A stretch of DNA of 64,000 bases from Marvinbryantia formatexigens DSM 14469 (lineage in GTDB: Bacteria > Bacillota > Clostridia > Lachnospirales > Lachnospiraceae), in assembly GCF_025148285.1 (NCBI RefSeq), contig NZ_CP102268.1, forward strand, positions 1-64,000, written 5' to 3'. Below the pieces are notes generated by a model. It was not told the DNA's origin and made no database searches. It saw only the letters and a program-made list of their open reading frames with translations. A program made the translations under genes and the position numbers. Positions 51,057-59,998 of this stretch are shown piece after piece (position 1 is the stretch's first letter; each line of letters starts with the position of its first letter).

Positions 51057-51991
51057 GAGATTACACCTCCTAAAATTCTTGCGAGCAGAGAGCCGCTGTA
51101 GACAATCGGGTATTCCCTTCTGGTAAATACCATCCCTGCCATCGGGGCGCACACCCGCTCGGCAGTCTTTCCTGTCAGCGGATGCAGAATATCTCCCATG
51201 TGCTGTCCCTCGCGCACATAATCCCCGTGCTCCACGGACGGCACAAAAATACCGGAGGCATTGGCGTTGATAAACCCGACATGATGGTCGGTAGAAATCA
51301 CCGGTTCAATCACCGGTCCTGTCTCCCCCTCCCACATGCCAAGCTCCTTCATCAGATTCAGAAGCCCTTCTGTGAGCTGGTCGCAATACTGGCGCGTAAT
51401 GCGCATCCCGACGCCCATCTCCACGACCAGCGTCGGCACGCCCGCCTGGTTGAGGCTGTAGGCCAGCGTCGATTCCAGCACCGTTGCGGAGGCGTGGACC
51501 CACACAAAATCCACATTGAGGTGCTTTGCCAGCGGCACCAGCTCTTTCGCCGTCTGCTCATTAATGCGCACCTGCGGAATCTCCATCAGAAAAATATTGC
51601 TGGAATGGATGTCCACGCAGATATCCGCGCCTTTGATATCCTCTATAATATCCGCCGCACAGTTCTCGGCAATGCCGCCCTCGCGGCTGCCTGGGAAGAT
51701 GCGGTTCATGTCCAGGTCAAAAATCGGGATGCTGCGCGTGATGGACTCGATCCCCAGCGGATTCAGCGCCGGATAAATATCCACGATCCCCTTTAAAAAT
51801 TCCGGATGCTCCGCGATCCTGCGCTGCAGGGCGCAGCACACAAACTGTCCCTCCAGCTCGTCCCCGTGCGTGCCCGTCACGATCGCGATCCGTTTTTCCG
51901 TTCCCGAAAGCTTTTCCGGCTGTATCCGGTTTTTCTGTATCAGCAGATGCTCGCCCACCGGCAGATCTGCCTTGGAAACTTCCAGTATCAT
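51053..51991 (-). CDS. M14 succinylglutamate desuccinylase/aspartoacylase family protein
   Basis: 312 residues. Zinc ligands visible: HxxE in VTGTHGDELEGQ and the second histidine in ICVDIHSSNIFLME; also FDLDMNRIFPGSREG (substrate arginine) and a C-terminal sandwich domain (VEHGDYVREGQHMGDILHPL). Such enzymes cut an amide between an acyl group and an amino acid. ATGA overlap with the transglutaminase-like gene. In this cassette it may trim or recycle a peptide or isopeptide product (inference). Confidence 0.87.
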   Translation of the reverse strand: MILEVSKADLPVGEHLLIQKNRIQPEKLSGTEKRIAIVTGTHGDELEGQFVCCALQRRIAEHPEFLKGIVDIYPALNPLGIESITRSIPIFDLDMNRIFPGSREGGIAENCAADIIEDIKGADICVDIHSSNIFLMEIPQVRINEQTAKELVPLAKHLNVDFVWVHASATVLESTLAYSLNQAGVPTLVVEMGVGMRITRQYCDQLTEGLLNLMKELGMWEGETGPVIEPVISTDHHVGFINANASGIFVPSVEHGDYVREGQHMGDILHPLTGKTAERVCAPMAGMVFTRREYPIVYSGSLLARILGGVIS

Positions 51992-52764
51992 GTTATTTCC
52001 TCCACATTCACATATATTTCCTGCTTCTGCCCCGTCCGTCCGTAAAAGACGCCGCGGTCCAGAATGCAGTCAGTATAATCCCTTCCATGTGACAGCTTAA
52101 TATAAACATTATCAATAAAACGGTTGTGCGTCGGGTCAAAGCCCTTCCACATGCCGTCATCGTAAATCTCCGCCCAGGCGTGCGTTGCGCCCTCCCCGAT
52201 CTGCAGCCCCGCCACATACCTTGCCGGAATATGGCTGCACTTGCAGAGCGCAATAAAAATATGCGCGTAATCCTGGCACACACCGCGCCCTTCTCTCAGA
52301 GCCTCCCCGGCGGTCGTATCAATGTTCGTCACACCGCTCTCATACGTAAAATGGTCATACAGATATTGCATTAAGATACATGCTTTCTCAAAATTTGTGC
52401 AGTCCGGCAGCCGGATACGTTTCAGAAACGCCAGCACCTCCGGCTCATACGCCGTCAGCCGCGTGGGATAGGAATAACAGGAGCGGCACTCCTCGCGCGT
52501 CCTCTGGCTGACATCCACCCGCGCAGTCCCGGACACCTCATACATAAAATAGTCATGCTCCCGGCTGCAGCGCCCGATGTACAGATGATTGCCGAAGGTA
52601 TCCGTCTCCTCGCAGAGCCAGTCCGCCGGTTCCACCTTTTTTGTCCGGACCGTAATCTCCTGCACGCTGTCCGTATGCGGGACGTACCGCAGCGCAAAGT
52701 CGTGCTCCCGCACCGGCGCCTCAAAATCCAGCCGCATCCGGTAATAAAAGTCCAGCGTTTTCAT
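51988..52764 (-). CDS. Transglutaminase-like cysteine protease-fold protein
   Basis: 258 residues. N-terminal beta domain, then the transglutaminase core with the Cys-His-Asp triad: GRGVCQDYAHIFIALC, THAWAEIYDD and WKGFDPTHNRF. It belongs to the group found with alpha-E and type-2 ATP-grasp proteins. Reaction likely peptide or isopeptide cleavage or transfer; substrate unknown. It starts 3 bases after the alpha-E stop. Confidence 0.92.
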   Translation of the reverse strand: MKTLDFYYRMRLDFEAPVREHDFALRYVPHTDSVQEITVRTKKVEPADWLCEETDTFGNHLYIGRCSREHDYFMYEVSGTARVDVSQRTREECRSCYSYPTRLTAYEPEVLAFLKRIRLPDCTNFEKACILMQYLYDHFTYESGVTNIDTTAGEALREGRGVCQDYAHIFIALCKCSHIPARYVAGLQIGEGATHAWAEIYDDGMWKGFDPTHNRFIDNVYIKLSHGRDYTDCILDRGVFYGRTGQKQEIYVNVEEIT

Positions 52765-52767
52765 AGC

Positions 52768-53442
52768 TTATACCCCGATAGCACTGCCCAGCAGCTCCAG
52801 CGCCTCTGTATAGCGCCGCTGTCGCTCCCCTTTCTGCGCGATATCCATAAAAGCATCCAGATGTTCCTTACTGCACGGCAGACTGACACGTTCCATCCGG
52901 TTGTTCAGCTTGCTGTACTCTTTTTCCATCATCGCCACCGGACTGTCAAAGCGGAAATACAGATCCAGACGCTCCAGATATTTTCCGCATTTTATCACGT
53001 TGCGGGATTCCTCATTCTCCACATAATCGTCCGCGGCTCCCCAGAAAGCAAGCAGGTAATCCGTCACCTTCTGCAGCTCCATCACCGGCGCCGCGCCTCC
53101 CTGTGCCGCCTTCAGAGTATCGAGCGACATCTGGATGTACGCCAGCACCTCGCTGCTCACCTCCTCACGCAGGACCACCGCGTTGTCAAAGGCGCGCTGC
53201 AGGTTTGCATACATAGAATCCGGATTCTGCTCCGAAAACAGATACGACTGCGTAAACTGCTTCCGGTCCGTATAGATATCCGGAATCGCCAGCCTCCGGC
53301 AGTATTCCTGGTAAACATGCTCATCCTTATCAATCATAATATCGTAATACCGGTCAAACAGCAGCAGGGTCGTGTAGACCCGCTCCGTATATCTGCCCAG
53401 CCAGAACAGATGGTTCATTTTTTCTAATGAGACAGTACCCAT
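52768..53442 (-). CDS. Alpha-E domain protein
   Basis: 224 residues, nearly all helical; family opening SLEKMNHLFWLGRYTERVYT present. Alpha-E proteins always travel with the circularly permuted type-2 ATP-grasp and often with a transglutaminase-like protein. Biochemical role unknown. The ATG overlaps the ATP-grasp end by 19 bases. Confidence 0.92.
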   Translation of the reverse strand: MGTVSLEKMNHLFWLGRYTERVYTTLLLFDRYYDIMIDKDEHVYQEYCRRLAIPDIYTDRKQFTQSYLFSEQNPDSMYANLQRAFDNAVVLREEVSSEVLAYIQMSLDTLKAAQGGAAPVMELQKVTDYLLAFWGAADDYVENEESRNVIKCGKYLERLDLYFRFDSPVAMMEKEYSKLNNRMERVSLPCSKEHLDAFMDIAQKGERQRRYTEALELLGSAIGV

Positions 53443-54737
53443 GTATCCTTAAAGCCTCCTCCCTGCGATGAATTTACTACAAACGAATCCGGGTTCCGGG
53501 AAAATCTCGTAAGACCGCTCGCCCAGACCCTCGTTTTCTCTCCCGAAAGCACAAATGCGCGCAAATCCGCCTTCCGCTCTACGCGCTCTCCGCCGTCCAT
53601 GATTTCCAGGTCCAGGAAATCAATGACCTCCTGCGCGATAAAACGCCGCGACTGTGTGATGATCAGATGGCGCATCTTCTCCAGCGCTTCTTTATCCAGA
53701 TCTCTTCCGAAGACCACGCCGTAGCCGCCCGCCTCCGAGACATCCTTTATTACCAGCTTTTCCAGATTCTCCAGAACGTAGCGCCTGTCCTCCTCATAAT
53801 ACGGCAGATAGGTCGGCGCATTCTTCAGAACCGGCGTCTCCTTCAGGTAATATTCAATCATCTTCGGCACAAAATAATAGATGCCCTTATCGTCCGCCAC
53901 CCCGTTGCCCGGCGCATTGACGATAGCCACGTTGCCCGCCCGGTACGCCGACATCAGATTCGGGATGCCAATCAGCGATTCCGGCAGGAAGGTGCAGGGA
54001 TCCAGATATTCGTCGGAGATTCTCCGGTAAAGCACGCCCACCTTCTGTTTGCGGGTTCCGTAATCTTTATAATAGAGACAGTTGTCCTCCACAAACAAAT
54101 CTCCTCCGGTCGCAAGCACGCTGCCCGTGCGCTCCGCAAGATAGGAATGCTCAAAGTACGCCGCGTTGTAGCGCCCCGGCGTCATGATGACGCGGATACC
54201 GCCGCAGCTCACATGTTCCATCGTCTCCTTCAGAAGCTGCGCATAATCCCGGTTGTCGACCACACCGTTATGGCGGAAGGTTTCCGGCGCCGCCCGCCTG
54301 CACAGCTCCCGCGCAATCAGCGGATAGGAAGCTCCGGACGGAATCCGCAGGTTATCCTCCAGAATGTACCAGCTCTTATCTCTCGCCTGCACCAGGTCGA
54401 TTCCGGAAATATGGCTGTAAATTCCCCGCGGAGGCAGCAGATTTTCACACTCCGGCAGATAGCCCTTCGAGGAAAATACAAACTCCTCCGGCACCACGCC
54501 GTCTTTTACAATCTGCTTTTTTCCGTAAATGTCTTTTAAAAACAGGTTCAGGGCATCAACTCTCTGAATCAGTCCCTTTTCCATCACCTCAAATTCCGCC
54601 CTGGTAATCACCCGCGGAATCGCGTCAAACGGAAAAAGCTGCTCGTGGAACGTGTTGTTCTTATAAATGCCAAACTTCACGCCATAACGCGCCAGGAGCT
54701 GGTTTATCATATCCGCCCGGTCAATCAAATCTCTCAT
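53424..54737 (-). CDS. Circularly permuted type-2 ATP-grasp protein
   Basis: 437 residues (COG2308-like). Seen: FSSKGYLPECENLLPPRGIY, SWYILEDNLRIPSGASYPLI, ATGGDLFVEDNCLYYKDYGT, and the ATP-binding stretch LVIKDVSEAGGYGVVFGRDL, ending FVVNSSQGGGFKDTWV. ATP-grasp enzymes ligate a carboxylate to an amine; this group is predicted to make peptide products with its partners. ATG 54737 has GGGAGAG upstream. A short leader ORF overlaps its first codons. Confidence 0.93.
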   Translation of the reverse strand: MRDLIDRADMINQLLARYGVKFGIYKNNTFHEQLFPFDAIPRVITRAEFEVMEKGLIQRVDALNLFLKDIYGKKQIVKDGVVPEEFVFSSKGYLPECENLLPPRGIYSHISGIDLVQARDKSWYILEDNLRIPSGASYPLIARELCRRAAPETFRHNGVVDNRDYAQLLKETMEHVSCGGIRVIMTPGRYNAAYFEHSYLAERTGSVLATGGDLFVEDNCLYYKDYGTRKQKVGVLYRRISDEYLDPCTFLPESLIGIPNLMSAYRAGNVAIVNAPGNGVADDKGIYYFVPKMIEYYLKETPVLKNAPTYLPYYEEDRRYVLENLEKLVIKDVSEAGGYGVVFGRDLDKEALEKMRHLIITQSRRFIAQEVIDFLDLEIMDGGERVERKADLRAFVLSGEKTRVWASGLTRFSRNPDSFVVNSSQGGGFKDTWVLSH

Positions 54738-54789
54738 ACGCTTCTCTCCCTCTGTATTCCGGATAAAAAAAAGAAGCCTCTGCAATCAT
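54721..54789 (-). CDS. Putative leader peptide ORF, 22 codons
   Basis: ATG at 54789 with AAAGGAG seven bases upstream, a better ribosome site than the next gene has. The product MIAEASFFYPEYRGREAYER then FD ends at a TGA inside the ATP-grasp gene, in another frame. The 3' arm of the terminator hairpin lies in its first codons. Translation of it could open the hairpin; not proven. Confidence 0.45.
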   Translation of the reverse strand: MIAEASFFYPEYRGREAYERFD

Positions 54790-54808
54790 GCAAAAGCTCC
54801 TTTGCTTC
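54765..54808 (-). terminator. Terminator hairpin in the ATP-grasp leader, possible attenuator
   Basis: Minus strand stem GGAGCTTTTGCA with TGCAGAGGCTTC (with G-U pairs) around TGAT, followed by TTTTTTTT. It lies between the promoter and the ATP-grasp start, and its 5' arm includes GGAG of the leader ribosome site. It could equally serve as terminator for mocR. Confidence 0.65.
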
Positions 54809-54819
54809 CTCTTCTATAT

Positions 54820-54848
54820 ACTATACAGGAATCCGTCTTATTCGTCAA
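54820..54848 (-). promoter_or_regulatory. Sigma-A promoter of the ATP-grasp cassette
   Basis: Minus strand TTGACG (54848-54843), 17-base spacer, TATAGT (54825-54820). It lies 14 bases after the mocR stop codon, upstream of the leader hairpin. Confidence 0.8.
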
Positions 54849-54862
54849 TTTAAAAGATTTCA

Positions 54863-56272
54863 TTAAGATGATGCAAGTTTTACATAAAGCTTTCCTAAAA
54901 GCCTTACCGCCTGGCAGATTTCCTCCTCGTGCATGTTGGCGTAACCGAGAATCAGCATCGTCTCTTTCGGCTTATAGTCGCCGATACAGCAGGCACGGAC
55001 CCCGCAGACACGCACTCCCTGCTGCTTCGCCGCCTCCACCGCCCGCTCTTCGCTGATGCACTCCGGCAGCGTGACAAGCAGATGTGTCCCGGCATACTCG
55101 CCGGAGACCCGGAAAATCTCCGGAAATTCCTTCAGCGCCTCCAGAAGCGCGTCGTGACGTCCCTTATAGATGGAGCGCATTCTGTTTAAATGACGCTCGT
55201 AGGCTCCGCTGCGGATAAATTCCGCCAGGATTTTCTGGTCCATGCGCGATACCGTGGAGGAAAAACGGCTTCCCCGCGTGCGATAACGCTCCAGCAGCCC
55301 CTGCGGGAGCACCAGAAAACTGATACGGATCGCCGGCGCAATCGATTTGGAAAAGGTGCCGATATAAATCACCTTTCCGTTTTCGTCAAGCCCCTGCAGC
55401 GCCGGAATCGGTTTCCCCTTGTAGCGGAATTCACTGTCATAGTCGTCCTCAATCACATAGCGCCCGTCCCGCTCCGCCGCCCAGTTCAGAAGCTGCTGCC
55501 GTCGCCCGATGGGCATGACGATTCCAAGCGGATACTGGTGCGAGGGCATAACGTAAGCGACCTGCGCCCCGCTGGCAGCGAGCGCCTCCACGCGCATCCC
55601 GGATTCGTCCGTCTCCACCGCCACAGCCTCCTGTCCGAGCGTCCGGAATATATCGTACGCCTTTTTGTAGGTCGGATTTTCCAGCGCATAAGTATGTTTT
55701 CCAAGAATCGCATTCAGCAGCATCAGAAGATAATCGTTTCCCGCGCCGATGATAATCTGCTGCGGCTGGCAGCGCACACCGCGAGCCTGTCGCACATAGG
55801 CGGCAATCGTCCGGCGCAGTTCTTCCTCCCCCGCCGGCGCTCCGAGCTGGAAAAAGCTCTGGTTCTCCTGCATCAGCAGCTCTCTGGAAATTTTGCGCCA
55901 GGTGTTGTGCGGAAAGCTGCCCAGATCCACGCCGGACGGCGAAAAATCGTACCGCCAGCTCTCCTGCATTTCCCGCTCCGGCTGGCCTGAGAAGCTCTCC
56001 TCACCCGGAAGCCGGTATAGTCCCTCCAGATCATTGACAAAATAACCGCTGCCGGGCTGGTTGTCTATGTAGCCCTCCGATAAAAGCTGTTCGTAGGCGA
56101 GCGTCACTGTGCTGCGGCTCACCTCCAGATACTGCGCCAGCCTTCTGGTGGAGGGCAGCCGCTCCCGGCAGGGCAGATTTCCGTTCTGGATCTCCTGCTT
56201 GATGTATTCGTAAATCTGCTCATAAAGCGGTCTGGACGCCTTCGCGTCCAGACTGATGGTTAATTCATTCAT
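54863..56272 (-). CDS. MocR/PdxR-type regulator (GntR helix-turn-helix plus aminotransferase fold)
   Basis: 469 residues. N-terminal GntR winged helix ([40 protein letters not shown]), then a fold-I aminotransferase-like domain with PLP landmarks ([15 protein letters not shown] and lysine in [14 protein letters not shown]). MocR proteins sense PLP or amino-acid-PLP adducts. It overlaps glnS by ATGA and is followed by the ATP-grasp cassette, which it might regulate. No pdxST genes are nearby. Confidence 0.92.
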   Translation of the reverse strand: MNELTISLDAKASRPLYEQIYEYIKQEIQNGNLPCRERLPSTRRLAQYLEVSRSTVTLAYEQLLSEGYIDNQPGSGYFVNDLEGLYRLPGEESFSGQPEREMQESWRYDFSPSGVDLGSFPHNTWRKISRELLMQENQSFFQLGAPAGEEELRRTIAAYVRQARGVRCQPQQIIIGAGNDYLLMLLNAILGKHTYALENPTYKKAYDIFRTLGQEAVAVETDESGMRVEALAASGAQVAYVMPSHQYPLGIVMPIGRRQQLLNWAAERDGRYVIEDDYDSEFRYKGKPIPALQGLDENGKVIYIGTFSKSIAPAIRISFLVLPQGLLERYRTRGSRFSSTVSRMDQKILAEFIRSGAYERHLNRMRSIYKGRHDALLEALKEFPEIFRVSGEYAGTHLLVTLPECISEERAVEAAKQQGVRVCGVRACCIGDYKPKETMLILGYANMHEEEICQAVRLLGKLYVKLASS

Positions 56273-57948
56273 GCTTTTGTTTCATCCTTCGGCAGACGGA
56301 AGGAGCTCTTTAAGGAGACAATGCGGTTAAACACCAGCGCCTCCGGCTTCGAATCGCGCGCATCCGCGCAGAAGAAGCCCTGACGGACAAACTGGAAGCT
56401 GTCGTAAGCCTGCGCCTTTGCCAGCTCCGGCTCGATATAGCACTCTTTGAGCACCTTCAGCGAATCCGGGTTCAGATTGAGGCTGCCGTCCTCGTTGTAA
56501 ACACCCTTTTCCTCGTCGATGATATTTTCATACAGACGCACCTCCGCCTTTACGGCTGTCTGTGCGGCAACCCAGTGAATCGTGCCCTTCACCTTGCGTC
56601 CGTCCGGGCTGTTGCCGCCCTTTGACGCCGGGTCGTAGGTGCAGTGGATCTCCGTGATCCTGCCCGTCTCATCCTTCACAAAGCTTTCGCATTTCACAAA
56701 GTACGCATTCATCAGGCGCACCTCGTTCCCCGGAAACAGACGGAAATATTTGCGCGGCGGAACCTCCATGAAGTCCTCTCTCTCGATATAAAGCTCCCTG
56801 CCAAACGGCACTTTGCGGGAACCGAGCTCCGGATTTTCCAGATTGTTGACAACCTCCAGATATTCCACCTCACCCTCCGGGTAGTTGTCGATAATCAGCT
56901 TCACCGGATCGAGCACCGCCATCATGCGCGCCCGCTTCAGCTTCAGGTCCTCGCGGATGCAGTATTCCAGCATCGCGTAGTCCACCGAACTCTGGCTCTT
57001 GGAAATGCCGCAGAGGTCCACAAACATCCGGATGGATTCCGGCGTGAAGCCGCGACGCCGCAGGGCGGCAATCGATACCAGACGCGGATCGTCCCAGCCA
57101 TCCACGATGCCATCTTCCACCAGCTTTTTGATATAGCGCTTTCCGGTGACGACGTTGGTAAGATAAAGCTTTGCAAATTCAATCTGCTTCGGCGGCTTCT
57201 CATAGCCTACCTCACGCACCACCCAGTCGTACAGCGGACGGTGGTCCTCAAATTCCAGCGTACAGATGGAGTGCGTCACGCCCTCGATGGCGTCCTCGAT
57301 TGGATGCGCGAAATCGTACATCGGGTAAATGCACCATTTATCGCCGGTGTTGTGGTGGCTCATATGCGCCACGCGGTAAATGACCGGGTCACGCATATTG
57401 ATGTTGGGCGACGCCATGTCAATTTTCGCGCGCAGCACCTTTTCCCCGTCCTCATATTTTCCCGCGCGCATTTCTTCAAAGAGACGCAGATTTTCCTCTA
57501 TGCTGCGGTCGCGGTAAGGGCTGTTTTTGCCCGGTTCCGTGAGCGTGCCGCGGTACTGGCGGATTTCCTCCGCAGACAGGTCGCACACAAATGCCTTTCC
57601 TTTTTTAATCAGCGTCACCGCCGCTTCATACATCTGTTCAAAATAATCGGACGCAAAGAACAGACGGTCCTCCCAGTCTGCTCCCAGCCACGCCACGTCG
57701 GCTTTAATGGATTCCACAAATTCCATCTTTTCCTTCGTCGGATTCGTGTCGTCAAAGCGCAGGTTGAATTTTCCTCCGTACTGCTGTGCAATTCCGTAAT
57801 TTAATAAAATGGATTTTGCGTGTCCGATGTGCAGGTAGCCGTTCGGCTCCGGCGGAAACCGCGTGCAGACCGTATCACATTTTCCCTCCGCAATGTCCTT
57901 ATCAATTATCTGCTCGATAAAATTTCTGGAAACTGTCTCTTTTTCCAT
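56269..57948 (-). CDS. glnS: Glutaminyl-tRNA synthetase
   Basis: 559 residues of class Ic synthetase. Seen: HIGH-region [56 protein letters not shown]-region in [19 protein letters not shown] onwards, and a GlnRS anticodon-binding beta-barrel C-terminus. GGAGGAGCGTT precedes the ATG. Promoter with extended -10 at 58069-58097. No T-box was recognised in the 125-base leader. Confidence 0.96.
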   Translation of the reverse strand: MEKETVSRNFIEQIIDKDIAEGKCDTVCTRFPPEPNGYLHIGHAKSILLNYGIAQQYGGKFNLRFDDTNPTKEKMEFVESIKADVAWLGADWEDRLFFASDYFEQMYEAAVTLIKKGKAFVCDLSAEEIRQYRGTLTEPGKNSPYRDRSIEENLRLFEEMRAGKYEDGEKVLRAKIDMASPNINMRDPVIYRVAHMSHHNTGDKWCIYPMYDFAHPIEDAIEGVTHSICTLEFEDHRPLYDWVVREVGYEKPPKQIEFAKLYLTNVVTGKRYIKKLVEDGIVDGWDDPRLVSIAALRRRGFTPESIRMFVDLCGISKSQSSVDYAMLEYCIREDLKLKRARMMAVLDPVKLIIDNYPEGEVEYLEVVNNLENPELGSRKVPFGRELYIEREDFMEVPPRKYFRLFPGNEVRLMNAYFVKCESFVKDETGRITEIHCTYDPASKGGNSPDGRKVKGTIHWVAAQTAVKAEVRLYENIIDEEKGVYNEDGSLNLNPDSLKVLKECYIEPELAKAQAYDSFQFVRQGFFCADARDSKPEALVFNRIVSLKSSFRLPKDETKA

Positions 57949-58068
57949 AACGCTCCTCCATCATTCTTCTTTCTCCGGGCTGATTTCCTCCGGACTGATT
58001 TCTGCGCCCAGTTTTTCCATCGCATTCCATCTGTCCGTGCAGGCGGAAATTTTTTGCCCTGTTGCTCC

Positions 58069-58097
58069 ATAGTAGCATAAAATTTCCGCAAATTCAA
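58069..58097 (-). promoter_or_regulatory. Sigma-A promoter of glnS-mocR
   Basis: Minus strand TTGAAT (58097-58092), 17-base spacer ending TGC, TACTAT (58074-58069): an extended -10 promoter. Confidence 0.55.
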
Positions 58098-58137
58098 TAG
58101 GAACAGTTCAGCCTTTCCCCGTCAGAGCGTTCACAGT

Positions 58138-58164
58138 GTTACTGCTCACTCCATTCGCAGTAAC
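58138..58164. repeat. GTTACTG palindrome, copy B
   Basis: 27 bp, arms GTTACTGC and GCAGTAAC. Compared with the copy at 50013 one base pair of the stem has changed on both sides (T-A to C-G), so pairing is kept. Between the GH13 stop and the glnS promoter. Confidence 0.65.
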
Positions 58165-58183
58165 CTCATAGCTGATCCGTATT

Positions 58184-59881
58184 TTACCACTCTGCTGCGG
58201 ATCTGTCCTGATACAAAACTGCCATACATTCATAAGGCTCCAGCGTCACAGAATCCTGCACCCTGGCCCGGTCATAATTGGAAATCAGTATTTTCCCATT
58301 TCTTCCCCGCAAATTTTCCGGCACTTCATAAGATATCTTCTGCTCCGTAAAGCTGCAGATCACCAGGAGCTTCTGCTCTTCCAGGCTGCGGATATAAGAA
58401 TATATTTCTTCGCTTTCCGGCAGCAGTAATTCATAATCTCCATACACAATGATATCGTACTGTTTGCGCAGCGCAATCAGCTTCTGATAATAGTGAAATA
58501 CCGAATCCGCTCTCTCCAGCTGTTCCTTCGCGTTAATTTCCTTATAATTCGGATTTACCGCTATCCACGGGGTTCCTTTTGTAAATCCGGCATGTTCGCT
58601 GTCATCCCACTGCATCGGAGTGCGCGCATTGTCCCTTCCTTTATAGCTTATATAATCAAACATTTCTTCCGGTGAGACAATTCCCTTTTCTGTGAGCTCA
58701 TGGTAGACATTAATGCTTTCAATGTCCCGGAATTCATCCAGCGATGTAAATGGATAATTTGTCATTCCCAGCTCTTCTCCCTGGAAAATGTAGGGAGTTC
58801 CCTGCATCATATGCAGGCAAGTGCCCAGCATCTTTGCGGATACCTCGCGATACTTAAGACTATCATTTCCCATACGGGAAACAATTCTCGGCTGGTCATG
58901 GTTGCACCAGTAGAGACTGTTCCACGCCTTTCCCTGGAGCTGTGTCTGCCATTTGCTCATAACCGCTTTAAGCTCCGACAGCTTTATCTTTTTGTGATTC
59001 CATTTAAAGCTTTCTCCGCCGTCAAGATCCATATGCTCAAACTGGAACACCATATTGAGCTCTTTTCCCGAAGAGGAAGCGTACTTTTTCGCCTCTTCTA
59101 CCGTAACCCCGGAGCACTCTCCAACTGTGATAAGGTCATACCTGGATAAGACCTTCCTGTTCATCTCCTGCAAATACTCGTGTACTCTCGGTCCGTTTGC
59201 ACAATATGGTCCGAAATCTCCATATCCGCTTTTCCCCACCGTTCCATCCGGAAGCCCCGGCACCTTCGATATCAGGCTGATCACGTCCATCCGGAAGCCG
59301 TCGATGCCCTTATCGCACCACCAGGTCATCATATCGAACACACTTTTTCTTACAGCCTCATTCTCCCAGTTAAGATCCGGCTGCTTTTGTGAAAACAGAT
59401 GCAGATAATACTGGTCTGTCGCCCCGTCATATTTCCACGCCGAACCGCCAAAGCAGGACCCCCAGTTATTCGGTTCTTTTCCGTCCTTTCCGTCTCTCCA
59501 TATATAAAAATCACGGTACGGATTATCTTTTGATTTCCGGCTTTCCACGAACCATGCATGTTCATCGGAGGTATGATTGACCACAAGGTCCATCATTATC
59601 TTAATTCCAAGCTCGTGTGCCAGTTCGAGCATACGGTCGTAGTCTTCCATCGTTCCGAATTCCTTCATAATCGCCTGGTAATCGCTGATATCATAGCCCA
59701 TATCGTCATTGGGCGACTGGTACACCGGACTTAACCAGATTACGTCGATTCCCAGTTCCTTTAAATACCACAATTTTGACCGTATTCCGTTCAGATCGCC
59801 GATTCCATCCCCATTACTGTCGCAAAAGCTCCGCGGGTAAATCTGATATACAACACTGCTTTTCCACCACTTTTTTTCCAT
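58184..59881 (-). CDS. GH13 alpha-glucosidase (oligo-1,6-glucosidase type)
   Basis: 565 residues, cytoplasmic (no signal). Seen: WWKSSVVYQIYPRSFCDSNG, DLVVNHTSDEH, catalytic Asp in GFRMDVISLI, Glu in LITVGECSGVT, and NHDQPRIVSRMG. The valine after DVISL and the QPR triad fit the MalL/oligo-1,6-glucosidase group over sucrases, but specificity is not certain. ATG 59881 has GGGGG upstream. Divergent from an AraC-type regulator, with a possible cre site at its promoter. Confidence 0.93.
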   Translation of the reverse strand: MEKKWWKSSVVYQIYPRSFCDSNGDGIGDLNGIRSKLWYLKELGIDVIWLSPVYQSPNDDMGYDISDYQAIMKEFGTMEDYDRMLELAHELGIKIMMDLVVNHTSDEHAWFVESRKSKDNPYRDFYIWRDGKDGKEPNNWGSCFGGSAWKYDGATDQYYLHLFSQKQPDLNWENEAVRKSVFDMMTWWCDKGIDGFRMDVISLISKVPGLPDGTVGKSGYGDFGPYCANGPRVHEYLQEMNRKVLSRYDLITVGECSGVTVEEAKKYASSSGKELNMVFQFEHMDLDGGESFKWNHKKIKLSELKAVMSKWQTQLQGKAWNSLYWCNHDQPRIVSRMGNDSLKYREVSAKMLGTCLHMMQGTPYIFQGEELGMTNYPFTSLDEFRDIESINVYHELTEKGIVSPEEMFDYISYKGRDNARTPMQWDDSEHAGFTKGTPWIAVNPNYKEINAKEQLERADSVFHYYQKLIALRKQYDIIVYGDYELLLPESEEIYSYIRSLEEQKLLVICSFTEQKISYEVPENLRGRNGKILISNYDRARVQDSVTLEPYECMAVLYQDRSAAEW

Positions 59882-59918
59882 ATTTTCTGCCCCCTTCTTG
59901 TTTTTCATTGTGTTTTTT

Positions 59919-59942
59919 AGTATAGTATAGAAAAAGCTTTCA
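59919..59942 (-). promoter_or_regulatory. Promoter with cre-like site of the glucosidase
   Basis: Minus strand: two overlapping TATACT boxes (59929-59919) directly preceded by TGAAAGCTTTTTCT (59942-59929), which matches the CcpA cre consensus with two mismatches. Position in the promoter fits catabolite repression. Confidence 0.4.
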
Positions 59943-59998
59943 TGCTTGCATAATCTTACCAGATAATAACACTATTTTACGATTTGGAGTGAAACTGC

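Noticed and set aside
57957-58016. 19-codon leader ORF before glnS with a repeated EISPEE motif
   Set aside because: A start codon without a convincing ribosome site and no stem-loop to regulate; probably chance.
57949-58092. T-box leader before glnS
   Set aside because: No T-box sequence, specifier loop or terminator/antiterminator pair visible; leader is short.
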